Shown: piece after piece, positions 1 to 6,604 of the stretch
How positions within the stretch are numbered: position 1 is the first letter of the stretch
Layout: each line of letters opens with the position of its first letter
Assembly: GCA_017612755.1 (NCBI GenBank)
Contig: JAGAFH010000008.1
Coordinates: forward strand, 1-12,460
DNA length: 12,460 nt
From: Clostridiales bacterium
GTDB lineage: Bacteria; Bacillota; Clostridia; Saccharofermentanales; Saccharofermentanaceae
Direction: 5' to 3'
The notes under the pieces: generated by a model
The model's input: the letters and a program-made list of their open reading frames with translations, nothing else
Database searches by the model: none
What the model was told of the DNA's origin: nothing
Program-made: the position numbers and the translations under genes

Positions 1-1
1 T

Positions 2-655
2 CTGTATGTTCTTAATGATTATGAGGACCAGATCCGTTCATTCGAGAATGGAATACTTTACGATCAGCAGGTCCCCAGTATCACTTACAGGGATATAACA
101 GGAGATGGTCTTCCCGAGCTCATCTTTGAGTATGCTCCGGAAGAATATGACGGATTCGCCATATATGCCAATATCGCCATCTATACCTATGATCCTCTTG
201 AAGATGAAGCGGTCTGCATGAAGACATTTGAAAATGCCGTTGTAAATGCCGGAGGCGGATTTGGAACGGATATCTTCATAGCTGATAACGGAAATCTTAT
301 CGTCTTCTCAGATGGAGGAGATGAGGACTGGGATACGTATGTGGATGAGTATTCTGTCAGCACTTTTGAACTGACACTTATGAATGCCTATCATGACGAA
401 GGCCGTCTCGATGATTCAGGCACAGAATACTTTTATGTAGATACATATTATCTCAACGACAGCGAGATATCGGAGGAAGAATATGATTCCGCAAGGGAAG
501 CATATGTAGACAGCCTTACTGATGTCCTTATGATCGATCCCGTCTATTATTATGACTGGATGTATGAATATAACAGCGAGTGGCTGGAGATGATCAATTC
601 AATGCCCGGAGAGATACTCTTCTTTGATTCGGCATATGATATGCTCTCAAACTGA
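2..655 (+). CDS. C-terminal part of an acidic, probably exported protein of unknown function (5' end outside window)
   Basis: The frame is open from base 2 to the TGA at 653-655 and gives 217 residues; the true start lies upstream of the window. An internal ATG at 218 begins a shorter version, but the same frame continues upstream without a stop and with similar composition, so I take the longer partial gene. Visible residues 31-40 read DITGDGLPEL, a D-x-T-G-D-G-x-P-E-L loop like the calcium-binding loops of FG-GAP/VCBS-type and other exported proteins of Clostridia. The protein is very rich in Asp, Glu and Tyr, has few basic residues and shows no membrane helix in the visible part. That fits a secreted or lipoprotein domain, but the signal peptide would be outside the window. 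I do not recognise the specific family. A terminator follows 25 bases after the stop, so this is the last gene of its transcript. Confidence 0.7.
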   Translation: MYVLNDYEDQIRSFENGILYDQQVPSITYRDITGDGLPELIFEYAPEEYDGFAIYANIAIYTYDPLEDEAVCMKTFENAVVNAGGGFGTDIFIADNGNLIVFSDGGDEDWDTYVDEYSVSTFELTLMNAYHDEGRLDDSGTEYFYVDTYYLNDSEISEEEYDSAREAYVDSLTDVLMIDPVYYYDWMYEYNSEWLEMINSMPGEILFFDSAYDMLSN

Positions 656-679
656 GACAGTTAACGGATATTATCTCTT

Positions 680-704
680 AAAGGGTCCCCAGAGGGCCCT
701 TTTT
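680..704 (+). terminator. Intrinsic terminator after the acidic protein gene
   Basis: Bases 680-688 pair with 694-702 to form a 9-bp stem (one G-U pair) around the loop CCAGA, followed by a run of T ending at 704. It lies 25 bases after the stop at 655 and just before the promoter of the next gene. Confidence 0.85.
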
Positions 705-713
705 GTCTTCCTG

Positions 714-722
714 TGGTATAAT
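714..722 (+). promoter_or_regulatory. Extended -10 promoter of the EAL-domain gene
   Basis: TGGTATAAT at 714-722 is a perfect TATAAT with the TGn extension. No good -35 is visible because the upstream bases belong to the terminator stem. Transcription would start near 729, about 27 bases before the ATG at 756. Confidence 0.6.
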
Positions 723-755
723 AATATAAGACTTTAACAGGTCGTGAGGGGGAAA

Positions 756-2672
756 ATGGAAGAACTGTATAACTTGTCGTTCGCGCTGGCGGCGGCCGCT
801 ATGTTTATCTGTCTTGCGAATATCTGTTTTATCAGTGTCCAGGACAGGATGGGGAAGACGCAGAACAGGCTGTTCGTTCTGCTTCTTATTACAGTTGCGG
901 TAAACGGCGCCTCCAACACCATATCGGCATTCTTCTCACCCTACAGACAGGTATCTGAAAACGCGGTCCTCTACAGTGAGATCGCCAGATATTTCTATTT
1001 TGTATTCCATACGGCACTGGCGCCTCTGTTCTTCTTCTATGTTTCACATGTATGCGGCGCCGTTTTCAGGTCTTCACAGAAAAAGAGATATATCATCTAT
1101 TTCGTGGTCTTTGCCATAACGGAAACTATGGCCATCATAAATCCTCTCACCAAGTGGGTATACTATATCGATGCAGATCTTCAGTTCAGGCGCAACTGGG
1201 GTGAAATGCTCATATATCTGGCAGCTGCTTTCTATCTTGCAATGTCCCTTCGGTACCTTACCTCATCCTGGAGTTCCCTTACTGTCAAGAGAAGGACCGG
1301 AATACTGATGTTTGCATCTTTTTCCATCGCAGGCATCATCATCCAGCTTATCTTCTCTAAAGTCAAAGTTGAGCTTTTTGCCGAGGCCATAGGTCTTACG
1401 GGCGTCATGATGATCGTCGAAAACGAGGATGACCGTCTGGACAGTGAGACAGGGCTTTATAACAGGAAGGCCTTCATCATGGATCTGGGCAGCTATATCA
1501 TCCATCAGGTGCATCTTCATGCCCTGTGCCTCAGGATAAACACTCCGGAGATCATTACCAGGAAACGGGGCGCTGACAGTATGGAGCTGGTGGAGAAGAA
1601 AGTGTCGGAGTTCCTGGAGACTGTCCACGAGAAATATAATATCTACAGGATCGGAAGAAGGACTTTTGTCCTGTTGGTCTTTGAAGGGAAAAACAGTAAT
1701 GTGTCCGGCCTGGCGGAAAAGATAAACGAGAGGTTTAAAAAACCCTGGCAGCTGGTGGATAACTTTGTACTGCTTTCTTCATCCATAATAATCGCCGATA
1801 TTCCGGAACAGGTAAAAAGCCTTAACGAAGCTCTTTACATGTTCGACTATGCCAAGACTTCCGGCGAGAATAAGAGCATTATAGCAGGCGATGACCTGGA
1901 GCTCATACTCAGGGATTCCGCCGTAGAGAAGTCTATCGCCCACGGACTTGCGGAGGGCCTTTTCGAAGTATACTACCAGCCCATCTATCTGAACGACGGT
2001 AAGACTTTATATGGAGCAGAGGCTCTTGTAAGACTTCACGATGATAAGATGGGCATGCTCTTCCCCGACGAGTTTATCCCCGTGGCCGAGAGCATCGGTC
2101 TTATAGATGCGGTTGACGACCATGTGCTGCTGGATGTATGCAGGACCATTAACGAGGAGAAACTCTATGACAATAAGATCGGGGTCATAAGCATCAATCT
2201 GTCGGTGCTTCAGTTCATGAAGCCCGGATTTGTCGAGCGGATCAACGGAATGGTGGAAGAGAGCGGTGTGGATAAAAAGCTGATCAGTTTTGAGGTCACT
2301 GAATCTGTTTCAGCCTCAAGTTATGAACTGATGAACGATGCTATCAATGAACTTAAGCAGGACGGATTCCGTTTTGCAATGGATGACTACGGGACAGGTT
2401 ATTCAAATATGAAAGCCCTGGCCGCCATGAACCTGGATTGCATCAAGATAGATAAGAGCATCCTCTGGGAGGCTGAGAAGAGCGAGATCGGAAAGATCCT
2501 TCTTGAGAACAACATCAGGATGATCCACCAGCTTAAAAAGAAGATCCTGGTGGAGGGCGTTGAGACAAAGGCACAGATAGATCTTCTCCAGTCCTTGGGC
2601 GTAGATTACCTTCAGGGATTTTATTTCTCAAAGCCCGTTCCCAAGGCGGAGTTTCTTAAGATGCTGGTCTGA
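756..2672 (+). CDS. Membrane-bound c-di-GMP phosphodiesterase with degenerate GGDEF and intact EAL domain
   Basis: The predicted product has 638 residues and probably hydrolyses cyclic di-GMP to pGpG at the inner face of the membrane. The start is ATG 756, because GAGGGGG at 746-752 makes a ribosome site; a GTG at 744 would fall inside that site. Residues 1-222 hold about seven hydrophobic helices. Residues 228-380 resemble a GGDEF domain (SETGLYNRKAF at 230-240), but the signature is RIGRRTF (298-304) where RxGGDEF is expected, so diguanylate cyclase activity is unlikely. Residues 395-638 are an EAL domain with all the usual catalytic residues: E422 in the EAL motif, N481, E513, D543-D544, K564, E600 and Q620. 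A noncatalytic GGDEF could serve as a regulatory GTP-binding domain, as known for some GGDEF-EAL proteins. The ligand sensed by the membrane part is unknown. The gene appears to be a single transcription unit: a terminator and promoter lie before it, and the next gene has its own control region. Confidence 0.92.
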   Translation: MEELYNLSFALAAAAMFICLANICFISVQDRMGKTQNRLFVLLLITVAVNGASNTISAFFSPYRQVSENAVLYSEIARYFYFVFHTALAPLFFFYVSHVCGAVFRSSQKKRYIIYFVVFAITETMAIINPLTKWVYYIDADLQFRRNWGEMLIYLAAAFYLAMSLRYLTSSWSSLTVKRRTGILMFASFSIAGIIIQLIFSKVKVELFAEAIGLTGVMMIVENEDDRLDSETGLYNRKAFIMDLGSYIIHQVHLHALCLRINTPEIITRKRGADSMELVEKKVSEFLETVHEKYNIYRIGRRTFVLLVFEGKNSNVSGLAEKINERFKKPWQLVDNFVLLSSSIIIADIPEQVKSLNEALYMFDYAKTSGENKSIIAGDDLELILRDSAVEKSIAHGLAEGLFEVYYQPIYLNDGKTLYGAEALVRLHDDKMGMLFPDEFIPVAESIGLIDAVDDHVLLDVCRTINEEKLYDNKIGVISINLSVLQFMKPGFVERINGMVEESGVDKKLISFEVTESVSASSYELMNDAINELKQDGFRFAMDDYGTGYSNMKALAAMNLDCIKIDKSILWEAEKSEIGKILLENNIRMIHQLKKKILVEGVETKAQIDLLQSLGVDYLQGFYFSKPVPKAEFLKMLV

Positions 2673-2682
2673 AAAACGCCGT

Positions 2683-2723
2683 ATTTTTGCATTTTACCTT
2701 CCGATTTCTGCCACTTACCTCAC
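2683..2723 (+). promoter_or_regulatory. Probable LytTR operator: two direct repeats with 21-bp period
   Basis: Bases 2683-2702 and 2704-2723 match at 14 of 20 positions and share ATTT-TGC---TTACCT--C. The conserved TTACCT blocks start at 2694 and 2715, exactly 21 bp apart, two helical turns. Dimeric LytTR regulators are known to bind paired direct repeats spaced about this far apart. The repeats end six bases before the proposed -35 (2729-2734) of the operon that encodes a LytTR protein, so autoregulation is the simplest reading. A half-repeat CACTT also occurs at 2712 and 2721. Confidence 0.55.
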
Positions 2724-2728
2724 TTTGG

Positions 2729-2758
2729 GGGACAGGGATATATCCTCCGATGTATGAT
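2729..2758 (+). promoter_or_regulatory. Candidate activator-dependent promoter of the LytTR operon
   Basis: GGGACA at 2729-2734 (four of six to TTGACA), an 18-bp spacer and TATGAT at 2753-2758. The poor -35 next to the direct repeats is what an activator-dependent promoter would look like. TATATC at 2739-2744 is an alternative -10. Confidence 0.4.
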
Positions 2759-2789
2759 GCAGTCATCAAACACAAGGGAGGTAACAGAT

Positions 2790-2981
2790 ATGTTCTCAAG
2801 ATTTTTCAAAGGCAGGGGATGGAACCTTTTCTGCTCATTTTATATGCTGGCAATAATCGCCTATATCATCTTTTTCGCAGTAGTCCATCACATCTTTATG
2901 GTAGGTTTTCTCATATCAACCATCTTCATGTTCTTTATAGAACTTTGGATCTTTGCTGTCAGGGGCAGTAATGTTGTATGA
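2790..2981 (+). CDS. Small two-helix membrane protein, first gene of the LytTR operon
   Basis: The product is 63 residues. I chose ATG 2790 because AAGGGAGGT at 2774-2782 is an excellent ribosome site seven bases upstream; the same frame is open from 2754, but that ATG has no such site. The N-terminus is basic (FSRFFKGRGW). Two hydrophobic segments lie at about residues 13-31 and 34-56, separated by HH and a short turn, with a short polar tail. No catalytic motif is visible and I do not recognise the family. It lies 31 bases before the LytTR gene on the same strand and behind the proposed LytTR operator, so it is probably co-transcribed with the regulator. It could be a target of the system, a partner of the DUF3021 protein, or a small envelope peptide; the sequence does not decide. 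Confidence 0.65.
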   Translation: MFSRFFKGRGWNLFCSFYMLAIIAYIIFFAVVHHIFMVGFLISTIFMFFIELWIFAVRGSNVV

Positions 2982-3012
2982 TGTTTTCAAACTGTTTACG
3001 GGGGAATGATCA

Positions 3013-3450
3013 ATGAGGGTTAATATTGATATCTCGCCTGAAAATAAAGAGACACATGCCGTGATCTATACGGATAAGATGACGGAGGAAGTCCGCCGCG
3101 CCTCAAAGCTCCTGGAGGGGGATGAGGCACATCTTCTCACGGCACAGTATAAAGACGATATCGTTATCCTGAGACCCGGAGAGATTTATATGGTCAGGGT
3201 GGAGGATAAGGATACGGTGATCTACGGAAGGGAAGATAAGTATTTTTCCAGGAAGAGATTATATGAGATAAGTGATCTTCTTGGAGCAGGCTTTATGCAG
3301 ATATCCAAGAGCACTTTAGTCAATCTTTCCTACCTGGACAGGATAGAGCCCGGGTTTGGAGGGACTGTCCTTCTGAAACTTAGAAACGGAAGTAAAGACT
3401 ATGTATCCAGAAAGTATCTTCCGGAATTCAAGCGTTATCTGGGGTTATAA
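3013..3450 (+). CDS. Stand-alone LytTR-family DNA-binding transcriptional regulator
   Basis: The product is 145 residues. Residues about 46-143 are a LytTR DNA-binding domain: the stretch IYMVRVEDKDTVIYG (58-72), KYFSRKRLYEISDLL (76-90), FMQISKSTLVNLSYLDRI (94-111) and the ending GSKDYVSRKYLPEFKRYL follow the family pattern closely. There is no receiver domain; residues 1-45 are a short charged extension. The ribosome site is GGGGGA at about 3000-3005. The following gene encodes a DUF3021 membrane protein. Stand-alone LytTR regulators paired with a membrane protein are known from streptococcal systems such as HdrRM and BrsRM, where the membrane partner restrains the regulator; DUF3021 pairs in Firmicutes are thought to work similarly. 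The regulator probably binds the 21-bp direct repeats at 2683-2723 and activates its own operon. Confidence 0.9.
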   Translation: MRVNIDISPENKETHAVIYTDKMTEEVRRASKLLEGDEAHLLTAQYKDDIVILRPGEIYMVRVEDKDTVIYGREDKYFSRKRLYEISDLLGAGFMQISKSTLVNLSYLDRIEPGFGGTVLLKLRNGSKDYVSRKYLPEFKRYLGL

Positions 3451-3461
3451 GGAGAAAAGAT

Positions 3462-3887
3462 ATGTTTAAGCAGATAGTGAAGAGTACGGTAATAAGCATC
3501 GGAATTGCCCTGGCCATCTTCTGTGCAGTGGGTATAGTATTTGATATCAAAGGGCAGGGCGCCTTCAGCATGGACGGATATAGTTTTACAAAGATGGTCC
3601 TGGGCTGTGTGGCCATAGGCCTGGGATTCGGAGTCCCTTCTGTTATATACGATAACGAAAGGATCCCGAGACCTGTCCAGGTCCTGATCCATATGGGTAT
3701 AGGATGCATAGTATATACAACAGCTTCTTACCTCGTGGGATGGATGAGCTTTGCTGATACACCGGTAAAATTTTGCCTTCTTCTTCTGGGCCAGATCGCT
3801 GCAGCTTTTATCATCTGGTTCCTGTTTATGGCTTATTACAGAGGCGAAGCCAGAAAGATGAATGAGAAACTGCAGGCCATGAAATAA
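3462..3887 (+). CDS. DUF3021-family four-helix membrane protein, partner of the LytTR regulator
   Basis: The product is 141 residues with four hydrophobic helices at about 8-28, 43-63, 73-95 and 103-126, and a basic, polar C-terminal tail (YYRGEARKMNEKLQ). The loop GVPSVIYDNERIPRPVQVLIHM (57-78) has the P-x-x-x-Y/W-x-x-E-x-x---Q-x-x-I-H pattern I associate with DUF3021. The ribosome site TAAGGAG at 3448-3454 includes the stop codon of the LytTR gene, and only 11 bases separate the two genes, so they are translationally linked. The likely role is to hold the LytTR protein at the membrane or control its activity. What it senses is unknown. A bidirectional terminator ends the operon. Confidence 0.85.
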   Translation: MFKQIVKSTVISIGIALAIFCAVGIVFDIKGQGAFSMDGYSFTKMVLGCVAIGLGFGVPSVIYDNERIPRPVQVLIHMGIGCIVYTTASYLVGWMSFADTPVKFCLLLLGQIAAAFIIWFLFMAYYRGEARKMNEKLQAMK

Positions 3888-3902
3888 TAAATGAAGAAAA
3901 AA

Positions 3903-3926
3903 CAGCCGGAGCATCTGCCCCGGCTG
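3903..3926. terminator. Bidirectional terminator between the LytTR operon and the xylanase gene
   Basis: CAGCCGG at 3903-3909 pairs with CCGGCTG at 3920-3926; inside it GC/GC can pair around ATCT. A T-rich run follows on the plus strand (3928-3935), and an A-rich run at 3894-3902 gives U on the minus-strand transcript. It sits between the convergent stops at 3887 and 3932 and can serve both. Confidence 0.88.
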
Positions 3927-3931
3927 GTCTT

Positions 3932-5935
3932 TTATTCGTTGACTTCTATGGTCAGGTCATCCAGATAGAAATTACTCGTATCAGAACTTTCGAAGTATAC
4001 GCTCAGGTTGGTCATTCCTGAAGGCACCTGATAGTCGCCTTCAACGAAGACCCAGTCTCCGCCTGATGTATCTGCCTCATAAAGATGGGGCCATGAGCCG
4101 TCGATATCGGCCGTGAAGGACACCATATCAGCACTTGACTTGACGGCAAATGAGAAGTGGATGCTCTGTCCGATGAAGCGGGAGATATCAATGGAATATC
4201 CGTCATATGAAGCGGATCCTCCGGAGTTCTCAAGACAGTAATCTCCGTTATAGGCATTTCCGACGATGGCCTGGTTGGAACTGTATCTGGGACCGCCGAT
4301 ATACTCCTGATCCTCGTAGTCTTCCACGATGGGAGTAAAGTCGGCTTCCACTTCCACATAGTCGTCAGGCTTTGTTACATCGCCGCCACTGATGGCGCAG
4401 ACTACGCCCTCAAAGGCAGGCTTGGGAGCCAGATTTCCGTAGAACAGCAGGGGAAGCTCCGAAGACTTCCAGGACATGTCGTCTGTAAGTCCCCAGAAGG
4501 TAACGCACTCCAGGGGAGTTCCGTTATCTACAGCATCGATGATGGCCTCGAAAAGAGACTTCATGTATACACCCTGGTCGTAGTAGGGGTTGGCGGAAGG
4601 GGGAGCGGAAACGTCCAGTTCCGTAATGTGGATCACCACACCCAGCTCGTCTGCATATCTGTTCATGGCTTCGATAAAACTGTCAGGCTGAAGTCCGCTG
4701 GAGATATGGCTCTGCATTCCCATACCGTCGATATTGCCTGCTTCGGCGACGGGAGTGAGCATGTCGATGATAACCTGCTGCTTCTGGGGCGAATAGGAAT
4801 TGTAGTCATTATAGAAGAGCTGGACTCCTGAAGGCGCGTGTGCTCTTGCGAACTCAAATGCCTTCTCCACATAATCGTCACCTACTGTCATCTTCCAGTA
4901 GCAGTCCCTCATGCCGCCGTTGTCTCCGGCTGCCTCATTGACTACATCCCAGGCATAGATGACACCGGGATAATTCTCTTCGCACCAGTTCATGACCGAG
5001 TCGATGTAGTTCTCCATCCTGGTGAGCATCAGATCCCTTGAAGCGAGAGTTCCGTTGACATCGTAGTTCTCAAAGAAGAGCCAGGAAGGTGTCTGGGAAT
5101 ACCAGATACGGGTATGGCCGCGCATCTTAAGGCCATTCTCCTGGCAGTAGTCCAGTATGGGCTTTGCCGCAGTGAAATCCAGGGCAGGGCACTCATTGTA
5201 TGCTGCCGGATCAGCCAGGGTGGTCTCTGCGTCAAGGACGTTCTCGGGCTTGAGCTCGTTCTCTGGAGTTACGGAATTAAATTCCACATTCACCAGCTCA
5301 AGGAACTCGGGGTTGGGATTGTCGATGACTGTGGCGGGGATAGCAGAACCCACCATGAAATAGTCCTTATAGAGTTCTTTAAGGGACTCATATCCGGAAG
5401 GATCCTGAAGCTCTTCCACGGGAGTGTTTGTCAGGTCGTTATAATCTCCCGAAACTTCGATCTTCATGGATCTTATGGTTATGTCCATAACGTCGGTAGC
5501 TTCCACATAGACTACTGGGTCAGAAGCGTTAGCCGGTATGTTGATATCTCCCATTACGGGAAGGAAAGAATGCTCTAAAGTGTTGACCTCAGCTATGGTG
5601 ACATAGGAGATGTTTCCGTATATCTCATATCTGAGGGATAACCTTACGCTGGGGTTGGCACTCTTTACTGATGCGGTAACACTTATGGTGTTGCCCCTGA
5701 ATGCATCGCAGGGAAACTCAATTCCTGCGTTACTGGTCTTTCGATCGGAGATCAGTGCCTCTCCGTTGGCGACCGTTACCTTGCAGTCGCCGTTTTCGCG
5801 CCAGTACCTGGTGGAACCGTCAAAGTTTTCCTCGATAACGGTACCTGTTACTTTGGTGAGACCGCCCGAACAAGCGGTAAAAAAACACGCTGCCGCAAGA
5901 ATAAGTGCGACAACGCTTCTCATCTTTTTTCTCAT
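3932..5935 (-). CDS. Lipoprotein endo-1,4-beta-xylanase (GH10) with N- and C-terminal beta-sandwich modules
   Basis: The product is 667 residues and should cut internal beta-1,4 bonds of xylan at the cell surface. Residues 1-22 are a signal peptide with the basic start MRKKMR, a hydrophobic core and a lipobox FTAC ending at C22, so it is probably a lipid-anchored lipoprotein. Residues about 30-165 form a beta-rich module resembling the CBM4/9/22 superfamily. Residues about 183-515 are a GH10 barrel: the NSVTPENELKPE segment (220-231), GHTRIW (273-278), acid/base E334 in WDVVNE, nucleophile E439 in HITELD, and W481 with TDDMSW (484-489). Residues about 538-667 form a second carbohydrate-binding-like beta-sandwich ending FYLDDLTIEV, typical of CBM4/9/22. 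Linkers are short. AGGAGG (minus strand, 5941-5946) lies five bases before the ATG at 5935. The gene stands alone on its strand, with a terminator at its end and a divergent membrane-protein gene upstream. Confidence 0.95.
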   Translation of the reverse strand: MRKKMRSVVALILAAACFFTACSGGLTKVTGTVIEENFDGSTRYWRENGDCKVTVANGEALISDRKTSNAGIEFPCDAFRGNTISVTASVKSANPSVRLSLRYEIYGNISYVTIAEVNTLEHSFLPVMGDINIPANASDPVVYVEATDVMDITIRSMKIEVSGDYNDLTNTPVEELQDPSGYESLKELYKDYFMVGSAIPATVIDNPNPEFLELVNVEFNSVTPENELKPENVLDAETTLADPAAYNECPALDFTAAKPILDYCQENGLKMRGHTRIWYSQTPSWLFFENYDVNGTLASRDLMLTRMENYIDSVMNWCEENYPGVIYAWDVVNEAAGDNGGMRDCYWKMTVGDDYVEKAFEFARAHAPSGVQLFYNDYNSYSPQKQQVIIDMLTPVAEAGNIDGMGMQSHISSGLQPDSFIEAMNRYADELGVVIHITELDVSAPPSANPYYDQGVYMKSLFEAIIDAVDNGTPLECVTFWGLTDDMSWKSSELPLLFYGNLAPKPAFEGVVCAISGGDVTKPDDYVEVEADFTPIVEDYEDQEYIGGPRYSSNQAIVGNAYNGDYCLENSGGSASYDGYSIDISRFIGQSIHFSFAVKSSADMVSFTADIDGSWPHLYEADTSGGDWVFVEGDYQVPSGMTNLSVYFESSDTSNFYLDDLTIEVNE

Positions 5936-5965
5936 ATGTTCCTCCTAAATACTCCTCCGTGAATG

Positions 5966-5974
5966 ATTATCTCA
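5966..5974 (-). promoter_or_regulatory. Candidate extended -10 promoter of the xylanase gene
   Basis: On the minus strand 5974-5966 reads TGAGATAAT, an extended -10 with GATAAT. No clear -35 is present at 16-18 bp, so an activator may be needed. The 5' untranslated region would be short, about 20-25 bases, and contains GGAGGAG followed by AGGAGG. Confidence 0.4.
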
Positions 5975-6034
5975 TAAAAAGCGGGGAAATAAGAATCATG
6001 AGTATCTACAAAAAAGACAACATATTTTTATCAA

Positions 6035-6063
6035 GTGACACAAATAAGCTGATGCTGTATTAT
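6035..6063 (+). promoter_or_regulatory. Sigma-A type promoter of the four-helix membrane protein gene
   Basis: GTGACA at 6035-6040, a 17-bp spacer and TATTAT at 6058-6063: five of six matches in each element. The expected start near 6070 gives a leader of about 20 bases with a GGAGG ribosome site at 6079-6083. Confidence 0.6.
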
Positions 6064-6091
6064 CTATACAACAAAAGCGGAGGTGCGGGAA

Positions 6092-6604
6092 ATGAAGAAT
6101 AAAGAAAAGCTCATGGGTATAGTAATGGCAGTGATCATGTCTCTGGTAATGGGACTTCTGGCCGCTTTCCTCATCATTAAGGGCGCAGATGAAAAACAGC
6201 TTGCCGCCATGCCCCCTGCTCCCGTAACTTACATAAGCAACGCCCTCGAGTCGGTAATCGCAGGAGTTATCATCACCCTGATCCTTCCTATGGGAAAATG
6301 GGGAAGAGGACTGGCATCAAAGGCCGGGGCTAATCCTCCTTCCTTTAAGTTCATGCTCCTGAACTGCCTTCCGGTCTCGGTCATCAGCGCGATCTTCTGC
6401 AGCTTTACAGTCTGCCTTATAAATGTACTTATCGCTTATACAAAGATACCCGCAGAAGGTAAACCTCCGTTTGCGGGTATGTTTCTCGGACAATGGGGAA
6501 AGCTTCTTATCCCTTCTATCCTTATAAGTTATGTGGTGTCAGTTCTTATCTCGCCCCTGGTGGCAGGAGCCTTGGGACTTACAGGGCCCCGTAAGGATCA
6601 CTGA
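6092..6604 (+). CDS. Four-helix membrane protein of unknown function
   Basis: The product is 170 residues. ATG 6092 is preferred over GTG 6083 because GGAGG at 6079-6083 gives the right spacing to the ATG and overlaps the GTG. Hydrophobic helices lie at about residues 8-28, 48-67, 90-116 and 130-162, with a basic N-terminus and basic C-terminal tail. The two halves look alike in layout: each has a helix, a loop of 20-odd residues, then a second helix (ending ILPMGKWGRGLA at 64-75 and LISPLVAGALGL at 152-163). This resembles two copies of the two-helix DUF2798 pattern, but that match is weak and from memory. No catalytic residues are evident. It is transcribed divergently from the xylanase gene, and its stop overlaps the end of the convergent pta gene. 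Confidence 0.75.
   Translation: MKNKEKLMGIVMAVIMSLVMGLLAAFLIIKGADEKQLAAMPPAPVTYISNALESVIAGVIITLILPMGKWGRGLASKAGANPPSFKFMLLNCLPVSVISAIFCSFTVCLINVLIAYTKIPAEGKPPFAGMFLGQWGKLLIPSILISYVVSVLISPLVAGALGLTGPRKDH

Noticed and set aside
2670..2700. Possible terminator after the EAL gene (A run, CGCCG, T run)
   Set aside because: The A/T arms pair only weakly and the G/C core does not form a stem; the bases are better explained as part of the direct repeats.
2687..2971. 94-codon plus-strand frame overlapping the small membrane protein
   Set aside because: It has no ribosome site, crosses the probable operator, and the alternative frame at 2790 has an excellent ribosome site and a coherent two-helix product.
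3435..3914. 159-codon frame on the minus strand
   Set aside because: It lies antisense to the DUF3021 gene and covers the bidirectional terminator; the Cys/His-rich translation is typical of shadow frames.
5114..5578. 154-codon plus-strand frame
   Set aside because: It is antisense to the GH10 catalytic region and has no ribosome site or domain.
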